Source: Panax quinquefolius (taxonomy: Eukaryota > Streptophyta > Magnoliopsida > Apiales > Araliaceae). From it: a stretch of 64,000 bases of DNA. A program made the translations under genes and the position numbers. A model generated the notes under the pieces. That model worked only from the letters and a program-made list of their open reading frames with translations, ran no database searches and was not told where the DNA came from. Positions 23,356-35,700 of this stretch are shown here, piece after piece. The DNA lies in NCBI GenBank assembly GCA_020205615.1, contig CM035171.1:5073601-5137600 (forward strand), written 5' to 3'. Numbering within the stretch: position 1 is the first letter of the stretch; each line of letters begins with the position of its first letter.

Positions 23356-26082
23356 CTGGGCGCCCCCAAAATAGGTATACATCACCCATTACGAGTTGTC
23401 GATACATGATGCGAAAAGCAACTACAACTTTATTATTACAACGATAAAGCGTGAGTTTAAATACAAATATTATCTTACAGACAATATTTATACTCACATA
23501 AATCCTCATCACATTTATTGATACATTATTTTACAAAAATGGTGAGGACTACTAAACAATCCTTTCTAAAACCTTCATTCCATACCCCAGGCTACGTACT
23601 CGCTATATTCTAGCCTCCACGAGAAGAATGGAACAAAAAGGAAAAGGGTGAGCTCAACTAGCTCGATAAAAGAATATTATGACTAAGATAATATCTGACA
23701 AATTATCGTTAGTCTTCAACAGGAAAAATTTAATAGAATCTGATAGACAACAAATTTTCAATCAATATTCGCAGTGAAAATAATAATTCATTAGAAGAGT
23801 TAAGTAGAGAATGCAAACTACTATCTTACATGTATGAATTTAAAAGTTCATCGTCTATCTTTTATCCACGTAACAACAATCGATATACATACGGAATCAA
23901 ATATTCATCTTTGCACTTTCTGAGCGAAAGATATTCATCGATTAGTCATTATTCATTTAAACACTGTTCATCTTTTACACTACGGGCCAAAGATATTAAT
24001 CGGTCGGTCGTATTCATCTCAACACTGTTCATCTTTGCACTACAGGCCAAAGATATTCTTGAAATCATTCATCTTTTTTACTACGGGCCAAAGATATTCT
24101 TGAAAATCATTCATCTTTTTCTACTGGCCAAAGATATTCAATAATATCATCATTTAAGGTGAGGATGATGAAAAATATATTTTAAAAGCGAATCCGGTGA
24201 AACAAAATGACAAGGATTAAGGATTAAGGATTAGTACTTTGTTTTATCCATGTCCAACAATACCCCAAAAATAATCACGGTGGTGTAAAATTCAAGAATG
24301 ATCAAAACATGGATCTGATCAAAGCTAGTATCCAAAATAGATGTTTTGGACAAAAGAAAGAAATTTTATTTTTTGGTGAATAGTCTTGCCATATCGTGAA
24401 TAGTCTTGTATCGTGAATAGTCTTGTATCACGTGAATAATCTTATATCATGAATAGTAAATCAGACACCAAAAGATAGAAATTCCACAAAACATCTTCAC
24501 GCTTCATGAATAGTACTTTCGTGAATAGTAACTTCGTGAATAGTAACTCATGAATAGTAACTTCGTGAATAGTAACTCATGAATAAGTAACCCAGAGCAT
24601 GAAAAAGTTCCAAATTTGATAAAACTTGGATCGACATTTCAGCATAATGATATTGAAGAAATAATATCATTCTGAAAAAAATAATATCCCTTACCTCGAA
24701 AGAATCGATTGCTTGAAGGAAGGTCGGAAGTGATCTTTGAATGAAACTTATCTTGAGCAATGAACTCTCAAAGTATCTAAATACTCACAAAATCGCTCGA
24801 TAATATAGAGAGAAGAGAAAAAACTTTGTTTACGGTGTGATTTTCAATTCTAACTTAGCCCTCTGTTTATAGGAAAATGTTAGCCGTAAAAGCGAGACTT
24901 GACACTTTACACGATGGCTTTACACTCTATTGCCACCCACCACATTTGAAATAAAATTCAGCACATTTCTTCACCAACCACAAGTGGGGCCCACTCAATT
25001 CTAAATTTTCCACCAAAATCAATTATAACCCTAATTTAGAATCGACACCTCTTAAAATTCATAACAAATCATTCGTGCATTTTTAACGGTTCAAAATTTG
25101 TGGACATATACTCGACTTATGTATGTATAACATACCCAAAAATTACCACAATCCAACGGTCGGATTAAAAATTATAATCCCATAATATATCTCAAAACCC
25201 ACGATTTAATTTTAATACCTCCATTTGGTAAAATCTTGATAAAACACCTCAACAATAATTTCTTCATTTATAACCACATAAATAAATCCATCATTTATAT
25301 CCACATAAAATAAATATTTCTTTATCATATGAATCAATAATTAATTATTCACAAATAATATTACGAAATCACAATTATAATGACGGTAGTTCCCGGGAAG
25401 AGGGGCTTTCAGATAAGGATTTCTCCTTCTTGGCCTTGATTAGGTGACCAAACCTCTCCTTGTGAACTTTCTAGACATTGCCAATAATGCTTTATCTAAT
25501 AATATTATTTAAATAATATGAATTATTGATCGATAATGGAGATAATGTGCGTTGACAATTATTGAACAACGATAATATAAAATATCAACGCATGACAATT
25601 ATTGAATCGATAAAATAAAATATTGAGCGATAACTCTTTGTAAAAATTATTGAAATAGTGCCTTCTACGTAAGGATCGATAATTCAACAATCTTGCATGC
25701 AATCTGGTGTCTTCTTTATGCGACCACAGCGTATTCTTTATATTTTAACCACCGGGTATTCCAATGATCTTAACGGTAACAACTACGTAGTTATTTTTTA
25801 ACCAACTTATATTTGTCGTTTTCTTCATCCAATCGCTTTCCAGTTATGGGGCCCACACATGGGCTGCTTGGCCGTCGTACGAATATTCCCCGACGCAGAT
25901 CTGAATATTCCACGACCAAACGAATATTCCCAGAGCAAAATGAATATTTTATAACCACTTGCTTATTTTGAAATATTTGCGTATTTAACCCTTAACTATC
26001 CACATTAATCAAATCAACCCTTACTATTTCAAAATAATAAATAAAGGAAATTCCTTTTATTTAAAAAAATTTGAGGTCTTAC
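23356..26082 (-). repeat. 5' LTR of the minus gypsy element, with minisatellites
   Basis: About 2.7 kb from the primer binding site to a TAAGACCTCAAATTTT end near 26082. Its inner end matches the inner end of the LTR at 61838: ATTTGTATTTAAACTCACG and GGGTGATGTATACC occur in both. It contains two repeat arrays. At 23880-24150 there are units of about 60 bp with CATCTTT...GGCCAAAGATATTC. At 24380-24600 there are short GTGAATAGTAACT units. The outer boundary is approximate because the adjoining palindrome begins here. Confidence 0.72.
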
Positions 26083-27442
26083 GAGGCCTTTGTATGAGGA
26101 TTCTTTATGGTCTTTGTCTGTTACACCTTTTGGATCGATTGATAAACTTATTGGAAGGTAAATTTGATTGAAACATAAATATACCCGGTAAATATGACTT
26201 GTCTGAAACTTTTATTTTAATATGAGGACCCCACCATAGTCGACATGTTTGTCGGTTTGTTTAACTAAAAGCGAATTTTTAATATTAAATAATCTACGGT
26301 AGAGTGCGACATGCAGAAACATATAAAAAAAAAAAAAAAAAAATTCAACTGTAAGAGCCTCTTAGAACTACAAAAAAAAAAAAAAAAATCCTCAGCCGTA
26401 AGAGCCTCTACTTACAAAAAAAAAAATGTCAAATGTCAATAGTAAGAGCCTCTTTACGACTTAAAAAAAAAAACAAAAAAAAAATCCATAGCAAATGTTT
26501 GTTTTTATAAAACAAATGTTTTTATTTTGTTATAAAATATATAGCAAATGTTTGTTTATTTTATAAAAAATGTTTTATTTTTTGTTATAAAATATATTAT
26601 AAAAATTTGTTATAAAATATTTGTTTTTATAAAACATTTTTTTTTTTTTTCTAGTAATAAAATAAAAAAAATGTTTTATAAAACAAATATTTTATAACAA
26701 ATGTTTTATTTTATATTTTATAACAAAATTAAAAACATTTTTATAAAATATTTGTTTTAATAAAACATTTTTTTTTATTTTCTACTTAAGTAGAAATAAA
26801 AAAAAATATTTTATAAAACAAATATTTTATTACAAATGTTTTATAAAAACAAATATTTTATAACAAATGTTTTATAAAAACAAATATTTTATAACAAAAA
26901 TAAAACATTTGTTATAAAATATTTGTTTTTATAAAACATTTTTTTATTTTTACTAAATAGAAAATAAAAAAAAAATGTTTTATAAAAATAAATATTTTAT
27001 AACAAATGTTTTATTTTTGTTATAAAATATATTATAAAAACATTTGTTATTATAAAATATTTTATAATAAAATATTTGTTATTATAACAAATATTTGTTA
27101 GTGATTTTTTGTGTCGTAAGAAAATTTGCTTTTGTTTTTTTTTTTTTTTTTTCTTATAGTAAAGAGGCTCTTACTACTGAATTTTTTTTTTTTTTTTTAT
27201 AAGTTTGTATATGTTCGCATTCTATGTTCGTATTATTTAATATTAAAAATTCGCTTTTAGTTAAACAAACCGACAAATATGTTGACTATGGTGGGTCCTC
27301 ATATTAAAATAAAAGCTTTAGATGTTGTTACTACCGGGTATATTTATGTTTCAATCTCACTTCTAATAAGTTTATCAATCTTGGTCCAAAAAGGGGTGTT
27401 GATAAGACTCCATAAGAATCGATTCATATGGAAGGGGTCTCT
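26083..27442. repeat. giant near-palindrome of about 1.36 kb
   Basis: The outer arms pair for about 350 bases each. Left has GATTGATAAACTTATTGGAA, CATAAATATACCCGGTA and GTTTAACTAAAAGCGAATTT. The right has their reverse complements, in mirror order, between about 27100 and 27400. The central 650 bases are A/T-only blocks such as TGTTTTATAAAACAAATATT that are themselves self-complementary, centred near CTACTTAAGTAG (about 26790). No open frame. Best described as a fold-back type element; class undetermined. Confidence 0.85.
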
Positions 27443-28200
27443 ATATATATATATATATATATATATTAATCCTTCACTCTTTTATTATTTATCCGATGTG
27501 GGACTCCAACTCACTTGTGATATCCTAACAATCTCCCCCTCATAAGTGAGTTCATCACATCAAGAACTCTCAGTCACTTAAACACACTTCGCTTCAATCA
27601 CCACACACCAATTCTTGGTTAACTATTCTGGGTCCTTCTCCATCGAGAGTCAACTTCCATCAAGAATTGAACATATTCTCTTCAATCACCGCGAATCATC
27701 AATTCTCGGAACCAAATTATTGGCTAACCCATCAAGAATTCAACATCACTGTCGAGAGTGCCTTAAGGAAAACACTAACACCCTTCATCGAGAATTCACC
27801 ACTATCGCTTGTCTTTTGAACCTTCGAGAATTCACTACTATCGCCTCTCTTTTTTGAAGAAAGGTTGTCCATGATTTTTTTTTAATTTCTGAACCACTAT
27901 TGCGTGTCTTTTGAAGAGGTTGACCAGTTCGGGATCAAACTTTCGTAATTCTGATACACAACCGGGGAACCGGGGAACCGGGGAGCCCGACTATCGCCCG
28001 TGTGCGTACATAAGGCACTAACATACATGTTTGGAACCCAACTTGATGCAGCGCACACCTGTGTAGACTGGCCCAATAAGCATGCTGGATCACCTTCTTA
28101 CCTAAAAGGTTAACCTATTAGGTTGAGGCTCCACCATACTTATTAACCCACCTATACTCTTGATTTTATCTATGTAGAATTCATGTGAAATACCCTAACA
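27443..28200 (-). repeat. possible LTR ends of decayed copia-like elements
   Basis: Two minus-strand junctions look like a polypurine tract followed by an LTR start: AGGGGGAGAT|TGTTAGGATA at 27530 and GGTGGAGAT|TGTTAGGGTA at 28200. The first is followed by GAGTCCCACATCGG, common in plant LTR sequences. No partner repeats or coding remnants found, so this is tentative. Confidence 0.35.
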
Positions 28201-28725
28201 ATCTCCACCTTTCACTTAAATATCTATCACAAATATCATACTAGAGTAGTCACCATTAAGCACATCTTCTTTGAATCCTTCAAGAGCTCTACTTGACTCT
28301 AATATTACTCCACCACACTCGAGGCAAACGTGGGAGTACAACTTTACTCCTTGTAAACCCTTCACCCTGAGCAGCTTTCCCAGAGTCAGGACCTAAGCCC
28401 GTTCCACCCGACTCAAATCATACTTCACTGTGTGGTACCTGACTCAACTCTATTTGATCTACCGCGCGTCCGAGACAAACGTGAGAGCACAACCTTTCTC
28501 TTTGTAAACCTTTCACTCTGAGCAACTTTGCCAAAATCATTTTAAACCCCGTTCCACCCAACTCAAATCGTTCCATCCGAGTTGTTTCAATATTTATAAA
28601 GAATAATATCCCAAAGGTTTCATTTTTAAAAACCAAGTAATATACTACTATATTGCTACAAATTAATCATTCAATCTGAATAAAAAATAGTACAATAATC
28701 CCGTTATTTGTTGGAGGATGTCTGA

Positions 28726-28854
28726 TGGGCCTTTAATTTCTTTCAACTTTTTAAAACGAACAAGGCCCGGGATCATTCACCCACGAACCGACGTCGTATG
28801 TTTTAAATAGGGGGAAAGAATGAGAAAAGCATGAACTCATGCCCTAAACCCTAA
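28726..28854 (+). promoter_or_regulatory. prohibitin promoter: TGGGCC element and telo-box
   Basis: TGGGCC (28726-28731) is a site II-type element, and AAACCCTA (28846-28853) within CCCTAAACCCTAA is a telo-box, just before a CT-rich leader. In plants this pair is known from genes for ribosomal and mitochondrial biogenesis proteins, which fits a mitochondrial prohibitin. Position relative to the transcription start is inferred. Confidence 0.6.
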
Positions 28855-29727
28855 CCCCTTCCCCAAACCAAACCCCCATTTTTCCCTTCCCATCTCTCAT
28901 TCTCTGAAAGCACATCGTCTCAACTCTGCAGTAAGGTATACAGATCTCTCACTTTCGTGCGGTAGTGTTTATAATTATGTATAATGATTTCTTCACTTTC
29001 GAAATTTTAGTCTATCAGATGCAGGTGACAATTTTCGGTTGAAATGAAACTCGTTCTTTTTCTGATCATTAAATACTAAATTCTTAGATATATGTTCTTA
29101 TGGATCTAATTGCGATTTTCATCCTATAAAATTAGTAAATGTTTCTTCAGTCTATGGGTTTTAGGTGTTTTGAGTTTAATCTTAAGATGCATTGCTTGAT
29201 CATTATAGTTTTTAGCTGAGTTTATTCTTTATTTATTTTTTGTTTTATATGTTATATCAATCTAGAATGTTCATGATTCGATTGTGCACATCCAATGTGG
29301 CCATAACTTGCTTCTATTGATGCTTTATTAGTTATATATACAACATTGTTACCCCTATTTCTAGTTAATACTGAGGCGGAGTAGAACTATTTTGCTTTAA
29401 TAGCCATTAAGATGTGTTTATGACTTTATTCCAGTGTTTTAAGCTCCGACTCTGTTTGGGATCATGAATTTATTCCGTGGTTTTAAGCTAAAATTGAATT
29501 GTTATGTAATGGTATTATGTTATTGTTATGTTTGGTATTATGTTATGTTGTCCTTGAAGCATTTTTTTCTTATTGAATTATAGCTATATTAACTGTCTAT
29601 ATTTTTCGTTATTATATCCTGTCTAGTGCTTATCTTGTTTCTTTTCTTGTATAGATTTACACTTGTTAATAATTTTTCTTTTTAAGGACAATAATGTATT
29701 ACTTTCTAACCACTACCGATTAGGAAA

Positions 29728-32700
29728 ATGAACTTCAAAAATGTCAAAGTCCCCAACATGCCGGGTGGTGGTGCTGGTTCTGCTTTAATCAAGTTCGGAG
29801 CTATTGCTGGCCTAGGCTTGTATGGAGTTGCTAATAGTCTCTACAATGTTGATGGAGGGCATCGGGCCATTGTATTTAATCGTCTAGTTGGTGTTAAAGA
29901 CAAGGTTCCTTTCTCTTAATATACCGTAGAATATTGGATTATTTGGATTAACTTGCTCCTCTGGGATAGCTTCTGTATTCAACTCTCTTATTTATTGTGT
30001 CACTATTATCATTTCTTCGTGGTATTAGTTTTAAGGTTTTTTTTATTTCTTTTCAATTTGCAATACCATTTGCTTACATGTTGAACAATAGGTTTATCCT
30101 GAAGGAACACACTTGATGATCCCATGGTTTGAAAGGCCGATTATCTATGATGTTCGTGCACGTCCCCATCTAGTCGAAAGCACTTCTGGTAGCCGGGATC
30201 TCCAGATGGTAAATACTTGAAAAATGCTATTTTCTTGATCATTTTTACCTAGAATCTTGAAGTTGTTTTCTATACCATATTTACATAAATGCATACTTGA
30301 TACTTGTAAGGGATTTTTTTTTCTTTTTCTAGATCATAAATTTATGTTACACTTCTACAGACTATCAATTTGTTTCCGTTTTGGAGTGGCTCTGGATTGC
30401 CTAGGCATATTTGGTAGATTATGACTTACCACTATCATTAGACATTAGTAGTAGCAAGGTTCGAAATAGCGCTCGAGGCGTGCGCCTCGAGGCGCGCCTT
30501 GTTGCCAGGCGGGAGAAAGTTCTTGCGAGGCGTGCGCCTTTTCTGGATTGGGTGAGGCTTGGGCCTTTTTCATCTGAGGCTTAAGCCTCGTGGCGTCGCG
30601 CCTCAAGGCGTCGCGAGGCGTGCGCCTCAAATTGACTTAAAAAAAACCCTAAATAACAGATTTGATGCAAAAATTCATTTGGACTTACTTGAACAGGTAT
30701 CTTCGACTGCTCTCCTCTCATCCTCTGCGCGACTTGAACATGTATTTTTCTTCTCTTCTCCTCTTTCTTCTCCTCTTCGAGATCGACTTCGCCTCTCCTC
30801 TTCTCCTCTTTTATCTCCTCTGCGCGACTGTCTTTGCGACTCTGAGTCGCATCTCCTCTTTCTTCTCCTCTTCCCGATCGACTGTTTTCTTCTCCTGTTC
30901 TGTGTCGACTGTTTTCTTTTTCTTTATCTTATTCGGTGTTCTGTGATGAGTGTGATCGACTGTTTTCTTTTTCTTTATCTTATTCGGTTTTCTTTTTCTT
31001 TAATTTCTATTAAAAAATTTAATTTTTGTTAAGGTTTTTTAATTTCCGTTAAAAAATTTTAATTTCTGTTAAACAAATTTAATTTACATTATAGTTTTAA
31101 TTTAATTTCATTAAACAAATTTAATTTACAAGTATAGTTTTAATTTAATTTACATTAAACAAATTTAATTTAATTTACATTAAACAAATTTAATTTCTGT
31201 TAAAAAATTTAATTTACATTAAACAAATTTAATTTCATTAAACAAATTTAATTTACATTATAGTTTTAATTTAATTTACATTAAACAAATTTAATTTAAT
31301 TTTTTGTTAAACAAATTTAATTTCTGTTAAAAAAATTAATTTACAAGTAAGTTTTTTTTAAGTTCTGTTAATTTTTTAATTCCTATTATGGTTTTTTAAG
31401 TTCATTATATATTAAGTATTAACAAAATAACATATATGATATATTAACAAAGTTCTCATATATATTACGTGAGTAACATATATTTAACATATATTGTATT
31501 CATATATTTGGTTTTTTATTACAGACTTACAAAGTGAATTAAGATAATGGGTAAGAAAGATCCTGCATGGAAATATGGCAATTTATAGCCACGGAGTTAA
31601 TAAAGCTCATTTATATGTGGAATGCAATTTTGTAAGAAAAATTTGCAAAGGAGGATTACAAGGTTGAAAAATCATCTTGTGGTAAATCATAGTAAATGTC
31701 GAGGCTTGCAAAAAGTACCAAGCGAAGTCGAGGAAGAGCTTGCTTCATATATGAAGAAAAATATGGACTCGAGGAGGAAAGACAAAGAGATGAAAGCTGA
31801 AAAAATACAAAGTGGGTCTTATTATGGTGGTCATTCATCGTTGGGAATGGGAGGTTCAAGTGTGGGTAGTGCCTCCAGAGAGGGGAGTTCGGGGACCCAT
31901 GGATGATTTGTTGTGGATGTTGATCTTTGGTGATGATGATGCTTCTACAAGGCGTCATGAGTATTTTCAAAGGAGGCTCAGTAATGCGATCTGTCTTGAT
32001 ATAGGTAGATTCTTCTTTGAAAACAGGATTCCCTTGATGTTCATTGATAGTCCTTCATTTATAAATATGTGTCTGATTTATTGGGAATTATGGTGCGTGC
32101 TTTGAAACCCCCTACCCCATACTGAGCTTAGCTCTTGGATATTGAAGGAGGAAGAAGAAGACTACAAAGGCCTTTGTTGAGGAGGTAAAAAGACTTGGCA
32201 CATACTGGGAGTGTCGATCTTGTCGGATGGTTGGAAAGATATTAGGGAAGACAACTAATAAACTTTCTTGTAAACAACCCCCATGGGCTCAGTATTTTTG
32301 AAATCATTGATGCATCCGATCTGCAATTAAAGATGTTACCTTGATGTTTAAACTACTTGATGAGGTTGTTGAGAAGTGGGAGAGGACCTTGTCATTCAAG
32401 TAGTCACCGACAATGCATCTAATTATAAAAGCGGCGGGAAGGATGTTAATGGAGAAGAGGCCACGTATGTGGTGGACACAAATGTCTTGTATCATTGCAT
32501 TGATTTGATGCTTGAGAAGCTTGGAGAGTTGCCTCGACATAAAAATGCTTTAACAAAGGCAAAGAAGGTAATTAATATTATTATTATTTGGTTATAATTT
32601 TTTTATTCAATGAATACTTGAATTATTATTTTTTGATGAATGTCATTATGTAGGTAAGCAATTTCATATATAATCATGGATGAGTCTTGGCATTAATGAG

Positions 32701-35700
32701 GGCAAACACTAATAAAGACCTTGTTCGGCCAGCTGCCACTAGATTTGCCACTGCTTATTTAACTTTGCAGTATCGATAGTTTGAGACGACCTTTGGAGGC
32801 TATGTTTACATCTGGGAGTGGGCAAATTGTGCTTGGGCAAAAAACACAAGGTAAGGAGGCGAGAAAAATCATCTTGAGTGATAGGACTTTTTGGGGTAGT
32901 GTGGGATATGCAATTAAGACCACAAAACCTCTAGTAGGTGTATTGAGGATGGCGATTCGAGGAGAAGGTGCTTGGGAATGGGATTTTTATATGGTGCCAT
33001 GTAAACAATGCTGAAAAAGAAGAGATTGCAAAAATCGGATAATGAGGAGGGGCCTATAAAGAGATATGGAGCATAATAGATGCTAAGTGGGATAATCGAT
33101 TACATCGGCATTTGCACGGCATTTCTTTGCATATTATTTGAATCCTCGGTTTGAATATGAAGATAATTTCTATGCCAATCGCGGAAGTTAAAGTGGGATT
33201 GTACTCATGTATGGACAAGCTTATTCCTAATCTTGTGGAAAGAGAAAGGCGATTTGCAATTGGATGCATTCCGATTGAGGCGGGGGTTATTTAGCTACGA
33301 ATGCCGTAAACACGTGTAAGAAACGTGCTCCCGGTAAGTATCGTTGATTAATGTCTGGTTATGCTTTCATTTTGATTAAACGTGTACCAGTAAGATTGAC
33401 ATATGTTTTAATATTGATCCAGCTGATTGGTGGATCGCATATGGAGATGAAGCTCCAGAATTAAGAAACTTTGCAGTGAAGATTCTGAGTTTAACTTGCT
33501 CAACTTCTAAAGAGTGTGGCGTAATTGGAGTACTTTCAGTCAGGTATTTATTAGATATAATCATATAAATCATTTATTAAGATTTTATGAGATCTGACAT
33601 TGTCACTAATGCGAAATTACTTGTAATATAGATACATACAAAGAGAAGGAATCGACTTTCTGCATGACTTAACTCATTGGCTTACATTATGTACAATAAA
33701 AAATTGAAAGATCGGCATCTCAAGAAAAAGGCATTAACAGAAGAAGAAGATCCATTGGTTGTTGAAAATGTGCCATCTGATAGTGAGTGGATTGCGGGGG
33801 GAAATGATGAAAATATATCGGGACTGACTTCTGGGAATGATGATATGGAGGAGGGTGAAAGGACTCGTGAGAATGAGAAGACAGTTGGGGGAAAAGAGAC
33901 GAGGGAGATTACACTTGGAGGGCAAGGGACTCGGGGAACAAGTAGTAAACAAGGAAGTCAAACCCAAGTAGTAAACAAGGAAGTCAAAAGAGAAAGAGAA
34001 ACACTTTGCCATCAAAAACTATGTCAAAAGGTTAGTGTCATTACTTAAGTTGCCTTTAAAGTGTTCTTTAAAAAAACATATTCATTTCGATTAAATATAC
34101 ATTCACTTGTTTATTTATAGATAAAGGGAAGGGATTGCAATTGGTTGATGAAGAACCTGAGTTTGAGGATCTTAGCACTGACAATGAGGAGGATGACAGA
34201 GCAATTAGATACGATGATGATTCCATGGAGGATCCTCTTAGTGATGATAGTGATGATGGTGATGGGGATGATGATCTAGGATTTGATCCATTATTCAAGC
34301 CGCTAGATACAAATGATACATTACTTACATAGTGATGGATGATCACTATATAAGTACTTGATGATATTATGTTGTTTTGATGTTTTGTAATGATACATTA
34401 CTATGACGTTGGTTATTTATGTCTCCTATGACCTTAATTGTAATGATGAATTATTTTATGATTTTATTAGTATTTTTTCATAATTTTTTGGGGACTTTTA
34501 TGTCTTTAAATCAAGGCTTCCGCCTCGCTCCGCCTCAAGGCTTACGCCTCGCATAGCCCAGAGAAAAACGCCTCGTACCGATTTTAGCTTTTTCAAACAT
34601 TGAGTAGTAGTAGTTCAAGCCTCAAGGAAAAGTAAGTTGAAGGCTGCTAATACAATGCAGAAGTGCATGAATAAGAATTCTAATTGGGTTAGCTTTGTTC
34701 TTAGATTGTCTTGAATATTTCGTGATTGTGTTAATTGATGCACACCTCTTTTGGTTGTTAGACCTTCCAAATTAATTGTTTTCATCTTTTGAGTTGGTGT
34801 CCCCACACACAACCCAGTACCCCACGTTTTTAAAATTTATTTTGCACACTATCCTCAAGTTTTTCAGTAATCTCCCTCTCTATTTGCGTGCTTGCTTGCT
34901 TGTGCACTTGTGGTTATTTTTCCTCAAGTATGTGACCAACCCAATCAACTGTCGAATATTTTATACAAATAACGTGTAGTCAGTTTTGAGTAATCAATGC
35001 GTTTTGTCATTCCAAAGAAATGGAGTTGACAACACCAGACATACATACATATGTATGTATTTATTGTTTTATAAGTTGCAGGACTGACTTTAAAAATAAA
35101 AACAATTAAATCTTGCAATAAGGATGCAGTAATCTCTAGCAATCAGCATGTCTGCAACATGTGAATTATGAGAAGGACCAGGATTTGTCCATCCTCTTAT
35201 ATATTGGTAAGCTGCAAGATCCTTTAAATGGTACAATATGATGTCTGATGTTACTTTCTCGTGTAAAGCTTTGTGCTGCACTTGGATCTAGGCTTAGTGT
35301 ATAAATCGGATAATGATGGTGTTTCACATTCTTCGCTTTTTCTTGGCTTTGATATGAAAGGAAGACAAAAATTTCCGAGGGCAAAGTTGAAATTAAGTCT
35401 ATGAGTTAGATATATCTCTAAATTTAACCAGTTAAGGCATAGGTGTGACTTCTTAATGTGTTTAGATCTTGGCATCTGGTTCTATCTGACTTAATATAAC
35501 ACATTGTAATCCTTGTCTGCCTATTTTAGTTCTAGAGTGTATGCACTTATTTCCTAGCATGAAGTAGTCCAGAAACGACATATATTCTGTATCTCATAAT
35601 ATCACTGTTTTCTATAAATTGATCTTTTTTCTTGATCACGAAGTTCAGGTGAGAAATGATTTTACTCAATATTGTGCTGTGGGCCAAACTAATTCTTAAC

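Larger units (their letters stand above)
18769..26082 (-). mobile_element. decayed Ty3/gypsy element (minus strand, 3' LTR lost in gap)
   Basis: Reading right to left, the order is 5' LTR, primer binding site, gag, zinc knuckle, protease, RT, RNase H, integrase: the Ty3/gypsy order. All frames are broken by stops and indels. The 3' LTR and the left target duplication would lie in or beyond the N gap. A second copy of the same family lies at about 59391-64000 on the other strand. Confidence 0.9.

Noticed and set aside
23880..24600. Repeat arrays considered as a CRISPR array
   Set aside because: Units are tandem without unique spacers, in a plant LTR.
26126..26126. TGTAACA as the gypsy LTR terminus at about 26125
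   Set aside because: Mirror similarity with the right palindrome arm continues left past this point to about 26083, so these bases belong to the palindrome.
30559..31032. 157-aa frame at the left end of the hAT element
   Set aside because: It spans the GAGGCG subterminal repeats and a TC-rich stretch; no domain, low complexity.
34135..34332. Short acidic open frame as an independent gene
   Set aside because: It is the acidic tail of the hAT transposase, inside the TSD-bounded element.
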